Source: Anaerospora hongkongensis
GTDB taxonomy: Bacteria; Bacillota; Negativicutes; Sporomusales; DSM-15969
NCBI RefSeq assembly: GCF_004339805.1
Contig: NZ_SLUI01000003.1
Span: 124,001-188,000, forward strand
Length of the DNA stretch: 64,000 nt
Direction: 5' to 3'
Of this stretch, positions 18,505 through 27,022 are shown piece after piece. The notes under the pieces were generated by a model that was given only the letters and a program-made list of their open reading frames with translations, was not told where the DNA came from and searched no databases. The number at the start of each line of letters is the position of its first letter. The first letter of the stretch is position 1. Made by a program: the position numbers and the translations under genes.

Positions 18505-18573
18505 TTAGAGAGACTGAAGGCCGGAGAACAAGCGCCATGTTAGAAAGCAGGCACTTGTTCTCCGGCTTTTTTC
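18498..18573 (+). promoter_or_regulatory. Sulfur-leader motif and terminator, upstream of metQ
   Basis: CGGCT (18498-18502)-GA-TTAG-AGAGA-CTGA-A-GGCCG (18519-18523): the outer stem has 5 pairs, the inner stem one U-G pair. The sulfite reductase stop codon (TGA 18502-18504) lies inside it. The terminator GCCGGAGAACAAG/CTTGTTCTCCGGC plus T run follows to 18573. No separate promoter is obvious, so it may attenuate read-through from the reductase gene into metQ. Confidence 0.7.
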
Positions 18574-18661
18574 TATATAAAGATTTTGCTTGGAGGTGTT
18601 GGCGGGCAATACGTAACTGGCATGAAAGTCTAATTTTAAAAGTATTGAGGAGAGTGTAAGA

Positions 18662-19540
18662 ATGAAACAATATGCCAAAATAATGTCTTTATTCATCCTA
18701 CTTGTATTTAGTGTCGCCTTAGCTGGTTGCGGATCTGCGGAAAAGACGCCAAAGGCTGATAAAACCCCGACAAAACTGACCTTTGGTGTTGCCCCTGGAC
18801 CTTATGGAGATATGATCCGCTATGCCATTAAACCTGGACTGGAGAAAAAAGGCTATACGGTTGAGCTAAAAGAGTTCAGTGATTATGTACAGCCAAATCT
18901 GGCCTTAAATAACAAAGAACTGGATGCGAATCTGTTCCAGCACCGTCCTTATCTGGAAAAATTTTCGGCGGATAAAGGCTTAAAACTTTCGCCGGTTATC
19001 AATGTTCCCACAGCCGGTCTTGGTGTATACTCCCGCAAAATTCAGGCTGCCAATACGGATGAACTGAAAAAGCTGATCAAACCAGGCGATGAAATTACGC
19101 TTGCCAACGATCCGACTAATCTAGCCAGAGCGCTACAGCTTTTAGCCAAGCATGGTCTAATCACCATTAAAGCTGATATTGACCAGACAAAGGCATCGGA
19201 GAAAGATATTGTCCAAAACCCGTACGGGCTGAAGGTATCACCTTTAGAGGCAGCCCAACTGCCCCGTTCCTTAGACAGTGTGGCTCTTTCGGTAGTAAAC
19301 GGCAATTTTGCCATTGCTGCAGGCATTCCTTTGTCCTCGGCTATTATCAAGGAAGAACTTGCCGAACCGATTAAGAATCTGGTGGCGGTTCGTACCGAAG
19401 ATCTGGATAAGCAATTTGTCAAAGATATTAAGGAAGTTATTGAATCGGAAGATTTTAAAAAGGCGATTGAAGATCCGAAATATCCCTTTAAAGATTTCCA
19501 AAAACCCGATTGGTATAAGACCAAATGGAATGTAAAGTAA
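18662..19540 (+). CDS. metQ: MetQ-type ABC transporter substrate-binding lipoprotein
   Basis: NlpA/MetQ family, 292 residues. The signal peptide ends in a lipobox (FSVALAGC), so it is membrane anchored. YMxxxKPGLEKKGY-like and ANLFQHRPYLEKF segments match the MetQ fold. It starts after GAGGAGAG. It forms one operon with metN and metP, and the usual ligand is methionine; three catabolic-looking genes continue the same transcript, so a related organosulfur ligand should be kept in mind. Confidence 0.9.
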   Translation: MKQYAKIMSLFILLVFSVALAGCGSAEKTPKADKTPTKLTFGVAPGPYGDMIRYAIKPGLEKKGYTVELKEFSDYVQPNLALNNKELDANLFQHRPYLEKFSADKGLKLSPVINVPTAGLGVYSRKIQAANTDELKKLIKPGDEITLANDPTNLARALQLLAKHGLITIKADIDQTKASEKDIVQNPYGLKVSPLEAAQLPRSLDSVALSVVNGNFAIAAGIPLSSAIIKEELAEPIKNLVAVRTEDLDKQFVKDIKEVIESEDFKKAIEDPKYPFKDFQKPDWYKTKWNVK

Positions 19541-19566
19541 TTGCAACCCAATAAAAGGAGGCAGCA

Positions 19567-20574
19567 ATGATCCACTTACAAGCAATTTCTGTTACCTTTG
19601 GCGAGCATATCAGAACTGTCTCTGCAGTGAAGCAGGTATCGCTGAAAATTGAACAAGGTGAGATATTCGGTATTGTCGGAACAAGCGGAGCAGGGAAAAG
19701 CACCCTGCTCCGCACCATTAACCTGCTGCAGCGCCCCACTTCCGGCCAAGTCGTGATTGATGGAACCGATATAACCGGCTACAGCGGCGAAAAGCTGCGC
19801 AATGTACGCTTGCAAATGGGGATGATCTTTCAGCACTTTAATCTCATCCATACTAAATCCGTTTTTGACAATGTGGCTTTTACGTTAAAGGCGGCAGGCA
19901 AGAGCAAACAGGAAATACAGGAGCGAGTTCCCAAACTGCTTGAACTGGTAGGGCTTGCCGACAAATCGGCAGCATATCCCGGTCAGTTAAGCGGTGGTCA
20001 GAAGCAGCGTGTCGGTATTGCCCGGGCCCTGGCCAATGATCCGAAAATTTTACTGTGCGATGAACCCACATCAGCCCTTGATCTGGAGACAACCAATTCG
20101 ATTTTGGAATTATTGAAGGATATAAACAAAAAGACCGGGATCACGATGGTGCTTATAACGCATGAAATGACAGTTGTGAAGAAAATTTGTGACCGGGTAG
20201 CGGTAATGAGCCAGGGTCAGGTAGTGGAAAATGACACCGTTCTGAATATATTTGCCAATCCGCAGGCGGATTTTACGCAACAGCTTATTCGCCACTCCAG
20301 CGATTTTGCCATACCGGAGAGGCTGCTTGCTAAGCTTACCGGCAAAGTATTGAAAATCATTTACCGCGGTGAAGGTGCAGAAACTCCGGTCATTTCTGAT
20401 GCGGCGCAAAAGTTTCCCGTAGCAATCAATATTCTGCATGGCAAGATTGAATATATTACCGACCTGCCGCTGGGTGTCCTGCTTGTGAATATTAATGGGA
20501 CAGCACCGGCAGTGGAAGAGGCAATCCGGTATATTGAAGCCCGTGTGGATCATGTCGAGGTGACATATGGATAA
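19567..20574 (+). CDS. metN: Methionine-type ABC transporter ATP-binding protein
   Basis: ATPase of 335 residues with Walker A GTSGAGKST, Q-loop, signature LSGGQKQRVGIARAL, Walker B ILLCDEPTSALD and the H-loop. A C-terminal NIL domain (from about residue 265) is typical of MetN and senses the internal ligand. AAAGGAGG precedes ATG 19567. Its end overlaps the permease start by 8 bp. Confidence 0.93.
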   Translation: MIHLQAISVTFGEHIRTVSAVKQVSLKIEQGEIFGIVGTSGAGKSTLLRTINLLQRPTSGQVVIDGTDITGYSGEKLRNVRLQMGMIFQHFNLIHTKSVFDNVAFTLKAAGKSKQEIQERVPKLLELVGLADKSAAYPGQLSGGQKQRVGIARALANDPKILLCDEPTSALDLETTNSILELLKDINKKTGITMVLITHEMTVVKKICDRVAVMSQGQVVENDTVLNIFANPQADFTQQLIRHSSDFAIPERLLAKLTGKVLKIIYRGEGAETPVISDAAQKFPVAINILHGKIEYITDLPLGVLLVNINGTAPAVEEAIRYIEARVDHVEVTYG

Positions 20575-21217
20575 TGTTTTTTTCAGCGATCTCAGCAAGG
20601 CCTTTGGTGAAACGTTTTATATGGTGGGGATAGCGCTGGCGCTGTCGATCATCATTGGTGTTCCATTAGGGTTGGTGTTATACATAACCGATAAAGGGTT
20701 GTTTGCCGAGAATCGTCTGGTAAATGTCGTCGGCGGTCTGGCAATTAACGTGGTTCGTTCAACGCCCTTTGTTATTTTGCTGGTGCTTGTCCTACCGATC
20801 ACACAAAAGCTGATTGGAACAACAATCGGCCCAATTGCGGCTGCAGTTCCGTTGTCCATTGCTTCAGTAGCGTTTTATGCGCGCCTGGTGCAAGGCTCTT
20901 TGTGGGAAGTGGATAAAGGGGTGATTGAAGCAGCCATTTCAATGGGAGCATCTCCCTGGATGATTATAAAGGATGTATTGCTTTCCGAGAGCCTGCCTGG
21001 TTTACTGAGAGGTTTGACAATCACCGCCGTCAGCCTGATCGGCTATTCGGCAATGGCCGGCATAGTCGGCGGCGGCGGCGTGGGGGATTTGGCTATCCGC
21101 TTTGGCTACTACCGCTACCAGACGGATGTGATGCTGCTGACTGTTGTTATATTGGTCGTACTAGTGCAGCTGGTACAAAGCATCGGGGATTACTCTGCCA
21201 AGAAATATGAACGGTAA
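20567..21217 (+). CDS. metP: Methionine-type ABC transporter permease
   Basis: Inner-membrane permease of 216 residues with five predicted helices and the EAA loop (EAAISMGASPWMIIKDVLL). It matches MetI/MetP permeases and overlaps metN by 8 bp, showing coupled translation. It is followed 21 bp later by the creatininase-family gene on the same strand without a terminator. Confidence 0.92.
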   Translation: MDNVFFSDLSKAFGETFYMVGIALALSIIIGVPLGLVLYITDKGLFAENRLVNVVGGLAINVVRSTPFVILLVLVLPITQKLIGTTIGPIAAAVPLSIASVAFYARLVQGSLWEVDKGVIEAAISMGASPWMIIKDVLLSESLPGLLRGLTITAVSLIGYSAMAGIVGGGGVGDLAIRFGYYRYQTDVMLLTVVILVVLVQLVQSIGDYSAKKYER

Positions 21218-21238
21218 TAATGTGAGGGAGGACTAGAC

Positions 21239-22144
21239 ATGAGCGAACATGCAGTATTATGGGAAGAACTGACCTTGGATGATGCGCTGGAGCTGGCGGA
21301 AAAACGGGGGATTATCATTGTGCCTGTTGCCACAACCGAAGCGCATGGCAATCATCTGCCGTTAGGCACTGATACCTATACAGCCGAATGGATAGCACTG
21401 GAAATCAGCAGAAAGACCGGCTTGCCCGCACTGGTGCCGACGCCAGTCCGGGCTGGGGCGTCGCCAACATTTCACTATGACCGCAATGGTGACCCTGTGC
21501 CGGGCACGCTTGCCGTAAGCCACAGTACCCTGCATGCTTTTCTTAAGGATATCATCCGCGGCCTGTGGACTTCCGGTTTCCGGAAAGTCATTATTATCCA
21601 AGGCCACGGACAGGAGCCAAACCTGCAGGTAATTACGCAGGAAGTAGCCACTGAGCTGCGCCGGGAAAACAAGAGTGTCTTTATTGCTGCAGCCACCTAT
21701 TGGGAGCTGGCAGCAGAAACTTTGCGCCGCGAAGTGACAACACCTTTTTATCATTCCGGTGAAGAGGAAACCAGCAATGTCTTATTCGTTCGTCCCGAGC
21801 TTGTTAAGCTGGAGAAAAGTATCGGTAAGGAATTGGTGCCGCTGATTGATAAGTCTCTGCTGAAAAAATCCATTACCCAGGATGAGACGGAAACTTTCCA
21901 GGTTTTTGATATTGCCCAGATGATTCCCATACCGGAGCCGGGGCACCGGAGCGCTGCCGGTATTGGGACAACAGAGCAGATTAAAAGTGCAACGGCTGAA
22001 AAAGGGGAAAAGGTTTTAAACAGAGCGGTGGAACGGTATCTGGACCTGATCCGGGATCTGGAGGAAAACTATGCACCTCAGGAAGTTCCAGGATCGGACG
22101 TAAAACAGCGGCCTGCAGCCAAACGGTTTGCAGTTAACTACTAG
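21239..22144 (+). CDS. Creatininase-family amidohydrolase
   Basis: Metal-dependent hydrolase of 301 residues. Metal and catalytic motifs are clear: VATTEAHGNHLPLGTDT near residue 30-45, IIQGHGQEPN near 120 and HSGEEETS near 170. Family members open cyclic amides or cleave formamides and peptides (creatininase, MftE). GGGAGG precedes ATG 21239. It lies between metP and an acyl-CoA ligase gene with short gaps, so it probably releases a carboxylic acid from an imported amide (inference). Confidence 0.85.
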   Translation: MSEHAVLWEELTLDDALELAEKRGIIIVPVATTEAHGNHLPLGTDTYTAEWIALEISRKTGLPALVPTPVRAGASPTFHYDRNGDPVPGTLAVSHSTLHAFLKDIIRGLWTSGFRKVIIIQGHGQEPNLQVITQEVATELRRENKSVFIAAATYWELAAETLRREVTTPFYHSGEEETSNVLFVRPELVKLEKSIGKELVPLIDKSLLKKSITQDETETFQVFDIAQMIPIPEPGHRSAAGIGTTEQIKSATAEKGEKVLNRAVERYLDLIRDLEENYAPQEVPGSDVKQRPAAKRFAVNY

Positions 22145-22166
22145 GTTGTCACAGGAGGATTCGTTA

Positions 22167-23510
22167 ATGGCTAAGCTAACATCAGGCGCTTCAACAGAAA
22201 AATTTTGGGATGTTAAACTGGAAACACAAAGCAGGCAGGAATGGGATGAACTTAAGCTGGCGCTGTTGAAAAAGCATTTGCGTCATGCCTATGAAGGATC
22301 ACCGCATTACCGGCACAGCTTTGATCAGGCCAAGGTACATCCCGATAAAATAAAAACGCTGGCAGATATTCAATACTTTCCCACCATTGAAAAGAAGTTA
22401 ATTCGCGAGAGGCAGGAGGCTGTGCTGCCTTTTGGCGACTTGCTTGCCGCACCGGAACGGGATATCGTGTATATTTCTACTTCCAGCGGCTCAACAGGAA
22501 TACCGACAGCTTCTCCCTTCACCGCACAGGATTTTGAGGATTGGATGGATTATGAGGCCAGGCAGTTCTATTCCAGCGGACTTCGCTCCAAAGACCGGTA
22601 CTGCCATGCCCTGAATTTTTCCCTCTTTGTCGGCGGCCCCTGTGTATTGGGGGCGCAGAAGGTTGGCGCCCTGACCATCCATGCCGGAACGATCCCTTCC
22701 GACCGGCTGCTGATGATTGCCCGGCAATTCCAAGCTACTGCCATCTGGACAACGCCTTCCTATGCGTGGTATTTAGGAGAAACAGCAAAACAGCAGGGCT
22801 TGAATCCGGCATCAGATTTTGCTATCCGGAAAATCTTTGTGGCTGGTGAACCAGGCGGCTCCATTCCGGAAACACGGGGGCAGATTGAGGCGCTTTGGGG
22901 AGCCGATGTATATGACTATTACGGCTTATCCGATATTTTTGGCTCCTGCGCCGGAATGTGCGAGGCCAAGCATGGATTGCACTGGGCTGAGGACCATATT
23001 TTGCTGGAAGTGCTCGACCTTAAGACCGGGGAACCGGTAGCGGAGGGTGAGCGGGGAGAAATGGTGCTGACCACCTTGAAGAAAGCAGCCCGGCCGATGG
23101 TTCGCTTCCGGACAGGAGATATTGTGTCCTATACAACCGAACCCTGCAGCTGCGGGCGGACGGCCTTACGGCTTCACGGCATTCACGGCAGGATTGATGA
23201 TATGCTGATCATTAAAGGCGTCAACGTATTTCCGAGTGATGTGGAGGCGATTGTCAGGAAAGATCCCGCCTACAGCGGTGAGTACCTGCTGATCGTTAAC
23301 CGGCGCAATCATCTGGATGAGTTAACGGTGCAGGCCGAGCATGCTGAAGGACAGGGCAGCACGCATGAACTGGCAGAGCGGCTGAAGAAGAATCTGAAAG
23401 CTGCTACAGGCATCTCGGCAGCAGTGGAAATTTTGTCTCCTGGTACACTGCCCAGGGCAACGCATAAGGCCAAACGGGTTGTGGATATGCGTTCCCAGGT
23501 GTGGAGTTAA
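22167..23510 (+). CDS. Phenylacetate-CoA ligase (PaaK)-family acyl-CoA ligase
   Basis: Adenylate-forming ligase of 447 residues. Start at ATG 22167 after AGGAGG. The AMP-binding loop TSSGSTGIPT, the YYGLSDIFG motif, a PCSCGR Cys-rich loop and the C-terminal hinge with the lysine-containing KGVNVFPSDVEAIV are all typical of PaaK enzymes. They activate aromatic or other small acids to CoA thioesters. The neighbouring amidohydrolase and HpaB/AbfD-like gene suggest a short acid-activation pathway. The substrate is unknown. Confidence 0.88.
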   Translation: MAKLTSGASTEKFWDVKLETQSRQEWDELKLALLKKHLRHAYEGSPHYRHSFDQAKVHPDKIKTLADIQYFPTIEKKLIRERQEAVLPFGDLLAAPERDIVYISTSSGSTGIPTASPFTAQDFEDWMDYEARQFYSSGLRSKDRYCHALNFSLFVGGPCVLGAQKVGALTIHAGTIPSDRLLMIARQFQATAIWTTPSYAWYLGETAKQQGLNPASDFAIRKIFVAGEPGGSIPETRGQIEALWGADVYDYYGLSDIFGSCAGMCEAKHGLHWAEDHILLEVLDLKTGEPVAEGERGEMVLTTLKKAARPMVRFRTGDIVSYTTEPCSCGRTALRLHGIHGRIDDMLIIKGVNVFPSDVEAIVRKDPAYSGEYLLIVNRRNHLDELTVQAEHAEGQGSTHELAERLKKNLKAATGISAAVEILSPGTLPRATHKAKRVVDMRSQVWS

Positions 23511-23538
23511 AAAAAGTGAAAAGAAATGAGGGATTCGT

Positions 23539-24978
23539 GTGGCACTGATAAACGGTGAGCAATATAAAGCAAGTCTTGCGAAGCTGCGTCCCAATATCTA
23601 TAAATGGGGCAGGCTAATTGAGGATGTGACGACGCATCCGGCTACCAGGCTGCATGTAGAGTCTGTTTCCCATTCCTATGATGCTGCTTTTACCGAAGAA
23701 GCCGGTATTTTTACCCGTACCTCTCATCTGACGGGGCAAAAAGCCCATCGCTGGAACACGCTGATGACCAGTGCCGAGGATGTACTGGCCAACAGTCAGA
23801 TGAAGCGGGCGCAGTTTCACCGCACCGGGACTTGCCAGGGAGCTACCTGCGCAGGTTGGACGGCGCTCAATGCTCTGTGGGCTGTTACCTATGAAGCCGA
23901 TCAAGAGTACGGAACAGCTTATCACCAGCGCATCAAGGATTATTTTGCCCTGGTTGAAGACAATTCGTATGCCCTGGCCGGTGCACTGACTGATGCCAAA
24001 GGCAACCGGGCGCTGGGCGTTGCCCAGCAGCCTGATGCCGACAGCTATCTGCACATAGTGGAAACAAGACCGGATGGCATTGTCGTTAGGGGCTGCAAGG
24101 CCCAGATATGCGGTGTTGCCGCCGCACATGAGATTATCTGCGTGCCGGGAAGCGCTCATACTGAGGCCGATAAGGCGGCAGCGCTGGCTTTTGCAATCCC
24201 GCGCGATGCGGCAGGTATTACGATTGTTGAGACCCGGCGCCCCAGCGACAGCCGCGATGAGGAGGAGGGCTGGGACTCACCGAAAGCAGGTGGGATAACG
24301 CAAGCGTTCCTGCTGTTTGATGATGTTTTTGTACCGAACGAACGGATTTTTTTATGCGGTGAATATCCGTATACCGGCGTATTTTTACATTACTTTACTG
24401 CAATCTACCGGTCGGCTATCGGCGCCTGTGTGGCCGGGCAGGGTGATGTGATGATCGGTGCCGCGATCAATATGATTCAAGCCAACGGACTAAAGCAGAA
24501 AACCTTTCAGGAAAAACTCAGCCAAATGGCAATTAACAATGAAATTACCTATGGTATTGGACTGGGGGCAATGTTTAAAGGGGCGCAGCATCCTTCCGGT
24601 ATTTGGATTCCTGATCCGCTCTTGGCTCATGTCAACAAAACCCAGGTGGCTACCCTGCCTTATCAGACAAAAGTACTTGCTCAGGAAATCAGCGGCGGTA
24701 TCGCGGAAACGGGCTGCTTTCCCGCCTATCAGGACTTTCAGTCTCCTGAATACGGCGATAAGCTGGTACGGGCGCTGACAGCAGGCATAGACGGAAAAGA
24801 ACGGGCCAAGGCAGCCCGTCTGGTCGAATGGCTGACAGTTGGCGGCGGCATTCCTGGCTGCATGCATGGCGGTGGTTCGCCGGAAGGGGCCAAGCTTGTT
24901 GTGCGTAAAAGCGAGCCTTGGGATCATTTTGCTGAGTATGCGAAGAGAATTGCAAATGCAGGTAAGTTAGATGCATAA
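23539..24978 (+). CDS. HpaB / 4-hydroxybutyryl-CoA dehydratase-like protein
   Basis: Acyl-CoA dehydrogenase-fold flavoprotein of 479 residues from the 4-hydroxyphenylacetate 3-hydroxylase / 4-hydroxybutyryl-CoA dehydratase family. Start GTG 23539 after GAGGG. In AbfD the [4Fe-4S] cluster is bound by Cys99, Cys103, His292 and Cys299 (from memory). Here C99 and C104 are one residue further apart, the His position is Tyr290 (AIYRSAIGAC) and C297 is kept. It may therefore hold a different cluster or none. Lying behind a CoA ligase, it probably acts on a CoA ester (inference). It is the last gene of the metQNP transcript. Confidence 0.82.
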   Translation: MALINGEQYKASLAKLRPNIYKWGRLIEDVTTHPATRLHVESVSHSYDAAFTEEAGIFTRTSHLTGQKAHRWNTLMTSAEDVLANSQMKRAQFHRTGTCQGATCAGWTALNALWAVTYEADQEYGTAYHQRIKDYFALVEDNSYALAGALTDAKGNRALGVAQQPDADSYLHIVETRPDGIVVRGCKAQICGVAAAHEIICVPGSAHTEADKAAALAFAIPRDAAGITIVETRRPSDSRDEEEGWDSPKAGGITQAFLLFDDVFVPNERIFLCGEYPYTGVFLHYFTAIYRSAIGACVAGQGDVMIGAAINMIQANGLKQKTFQEKLSQMAINNEITYGIGLGAMFKGAQHPSGIWIPDPLLAHVNKTQVATLPYQTKVLAQEISGGIAETGCFPAYQDFQSPEYGDKLVRALTAGIDGKERAKAARLVEWLTVGGGIPGCMHGGGSPEGAKLVVRKSEPWDHFAEYAKRIANAGKLDA

Positions 24979-25044
24979 TGTCCGTGGAAGAGGCCTTGAC
25001 TGTCCAATTCTTATATGCTAGGATAACAGAAATTGGAGATGTTA

Positions 25045-25101
25045 GGTGATCAGTAACAACTGAAGGCAAAGGTATTCCGGCGGAACCTTTGCCTTTTTGT
25101 A
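25045..25101 (+). promoter_or_regulatory. Sulfur-leader motif and terminator, upstream of the DUF1847 gene
   Basis: GGT (25045-25047)-GA-TCAG-TAACAA-CTGA-A-GGC (25065-25067). The outer stem is weak here, the inner stem perfect. The terminator AAGGCAAAGG...CCTTTGCCTT plus T run ends at about 25101. Promoter TTGACT 24996-25001, 17 bp, TAGGAT 25019-25024. Confidence 0.68.
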
Positions 25102-25165
25102 TAGGAACCTGGCTATGATAACTTCCCTGCCGGTTAGCTGGTAATAAAACAATGGAGGGGTTACA

Positions 25166-25840
25166 ATGACAAGAGAAAAGAATTTGGAGAACATGTCCTG
25201 TACAGATTGCAGTATTTACAACTGCCGGAGCAAGAACAAAGCATTTCCTGGCTTTTGCCTGACTACCAAGGACAATGAGGGACATTCTATTGCATCAGAT
25301 ATTGAAGAAATAAAAAATTGCCTCCAGGGTGATGATGAAGATGCGCTGGTTGCCAAAGCTTCAGCGCAGGTGGAGGGACTTTTTTACGGTAAGCTTACCA
25401 GGGTAGAGGAAATAATTGAGTTTGCCAATCGTATTGGTGCAAAAAAAATCGGAATCGCCACCTGTGCCGGTTTAATCGAAGAGGCGAAAATCTTTGCGGA
25501 TATTCTTACCGCCAAGGGGTTTGACTACTACAGCGTCATTTGCAAGGTCGGTTCTGTGGACAAAGCCGAAATCGGCATACTGGAAGAACATAAGATTAAG
25601 CCGGGCAGTCATGAAGCCATGTGCAATCCCATTCTGCAGGCCCGCATCCTGAACTATCACAAAACAGATCTCAATGTGGTTGTAGGATTGTGCGTAGGCC
25701 ATGATTCTCTGTTTATTAAGTACTCGGATGCTTTAGTGACTACATTAATTACGAAAGACCGGCTGACAGGGCATAATCCGGCGGCAGCCTTATATACGGC
25801 TCACTCCTATTACAAGCGCCTGCTGCAGGTAAAAGAATAG
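25166..25840 (+). CDS. DUF1847 Cys-rich protein
   Basis: Protein of 224 residues with an N-terminal Cys cluster (CTDCSIYNC and a later C in FPGFCL) that looks metal-binding, then an alpha/beta domain with KKIGIATCAGL, VGSVDK and GLCVGHDSLF. It matches the DUF1847 family; its function is unknown. GGAGGGG precedes ATG 25166. It stands alone behind a sulfur-type leader, so it is likely part of the sulfur response, for example as a sulfur or metal carrier (inference). Confidence 0.78.
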   Translation: MTREKNLENMSCTDCSIYNCRSKNKAFPGFCLTTKDNEGHSIASDIEEIKNCLQGDDEDALVAKASAQVEGLFYGKLTRVEEIIEFANRIGAKKIGIATCAGLIEEAKIFADILTAKGFDYYSVICKVGSVDKAEIGILEEHKIKPGSHEAMCNPILQARILNYHKTDLNVVVGLCVGHDSLFIKYSDALVTTLITKDRLTGHNPAAALYTAHSYYKRLLQVKE

Positions 25841-25912
25841 GCCCGGGAACAATAAAAAAGGGCATTGACAAGTGGCTGAAAAACATGTTAAAATCGTCAC
25901 AATTGAACATGA

Positions 25913-26062
25913 CTCTTATCTAGAGTGGTCGAGGGACTGGCCCGATGACACCCAGCAACCGGCAGCAATGCAGTGGTGCTAATTCCAGCAGGATTTTTAT
26001 CCTGAGAGATGAGAGAAAGGCCGGATGAAAAGCCCCCTTTCCTCGTGAAAGGGGGCTTTTCC
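25913..26062 (+). promoter_or_regulatory. SAM-I (S-box) riboswitch with terminator, upstream of the ACT gene
   Basis: The aptamer runs from CTCTTATC (25913) to GATGAGAG (26008-26015), with the same core as the two other S-boxes. The terminator AAAGCCCCCTTT/AAAGGGGGCTTTT spans about 26028-26060. Promoter TTGACA 25865-25870, 17 bp, TTAAAA 25888-25893 (weak -10). Confidence 0.95.
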
Positions 26063-26119
26063 TTATAGCTGCCTCCAACCTGGAGTGCTTTAGTGGATAG
26101 AATGTTGGAGGTGACGGAA

Positions 26120-26587
26120 TTGACAGTTGAAAGCGTGTCAATAGAGGATGAATTAATAACTACAGTAGACAGTTTTACCTGCGTTGCGCATGTAAGGGTA
26201 AATTTGCTGAACGGTCCTGGTGCCGTTACCCGCATGCTGCAGGAACTTGCTGCGAATCATGTTAACTTAGAATTAATCAGTATTCGCGCCGGGCAAGTAA
26301 TGTTTACCGTGCCGGAGGAAGCTGTGGAGACGGTTTGCGCCGGCCTGAAACAATTTGATTGTTGTTTTGATATTGAAAAGCAGTGCTCGATTGTATCGAT
26401 CAGCGGAGGCAAGGTAACGCAGGTCCCTGATTTAACTGCCCGCATTACCGGGGAACTCCTTTCCGAAGAGATACCGCTGCTGCGAATGCTTGGCTCAGTC
26501 CATCAAATAACGATGCTTTTACCAACGGCACATTTGCCGTCAATGGTCACGATTTTGGAGAGTAAATTTGGCATTGCATTTGGTTAA
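26120..26587 (+). CDS. Orphan tandem-ACT protein resembling the aspartokinase regulatory part
   Basis: Start TTG 26120, 6 bp after GGAGGTG; a longer frame from 26093 would include the binding site. The roughly 155-residue product lacks any kinase domain. It contains two ACT-like units: VNLLNGPGAVTRMLQELA with VNLELISI, then CSIVSISGGKVTQVPDLTAR and a C-terminal GSVHQITMLLP part. This is the layout of the aspartokinase C-terminus, which binds Lys, Thr or Met. Expression behind a SAM-I riboswitch suggests a methionine-linked sensor or a free regulatory subunit of aspartokinase (inference). Confidence 0.8.
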   Translation: MTVESVSIEDELITTVDSFTCVAHVRVNLLNGPGAVTRMLQELAANHVNLELISIRAGQVMFTVPEEAVETVCAGLKQFDCCFDIEKQCSIVSISGGKVTQVPDLTARITGELLSEEIPLLRMLGSVHQITMLLPTAHLPSMVTILESKFGIAFG

Positions 26588-26642
26588 CGTCATGACGCTG
26601 ACAATTCGTAAGCAGGTATGTCAGGAAAAGTGAGGGGTATAT

Positions 26643-26795
26643 ATGGAGCCGAAAATAGATAAGGAAAATGGAGTGGCAGCTTCTAAAAAAGGATATAATC
26701 AAATAGTTATTACCATTCGGGATGGGAAGGTCATTTCTTTTGAACAAAGCTTTCATGATGGCGCTAACGACGGAACGAACAGTGAGCGTGTTTAG
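26643..26795 (+). CDS. DUF2292/YezD-like small protein A
   Basis: 50-residue product starting at ATG 26643 after GAGGGG. Its core QIVITIRDGKVISFEQ parallels the beta-strand core of the two following DUF2292 proteins, so it is a diverged third member. The function is unknown. It lies 55 bp behind the ACT gene in the SAM-controlled unit. Confidence 0.65.
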   Translation: MEPKIDKENGVAASKKGYNQIVITIRDGKVISFEQSFHDGANDGTNSERV

Positions 26796-26837
26796 GGGAA
26801 GCATCAACATCAACCAGTAAGAAATGGAGTGAGCGAT

Positions 26838-27011
26838 TTGACGAAAGCTGCGAATAAACCAGCCGTAAAAAGTGAAGAAGTCATTTCCGGGGAAGTGCTG
26901 GAAAAAATAGAACAATCCTTTCAGGGAATGCTGCATGGGACAATTACGCTGATCATACAGGATTCCCGGATTATTCAACTGGAAAAGCATGAAAAAATAA
27001 GGCTTGTTTAG
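26838..27011 (+). CDS. DUF2292 (YezD-family) small protein B
   Basis: 57-residue product. TTG 26838 is preferred, with GGAGTGA 8 bp upstream; GTG 26829 overlaps that site. The family signature is clear: an amphipathic helix (EVLEKIEQSFQGM) then GTITLIIQDSRIIQLEKHEKIRL. The function is unknown; family members are often found with sulfur and methionine genes. It lies in the same transcript as the ACT gene. Confidence 0.78.
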   Translation: MTKAANKPAVKSEEVISGEVLEKIEQSFQGMLHGTITLIIQDSRIIQLEKHEKIRLV

Positions 27012-27022
27012 GAGGGCACAGA

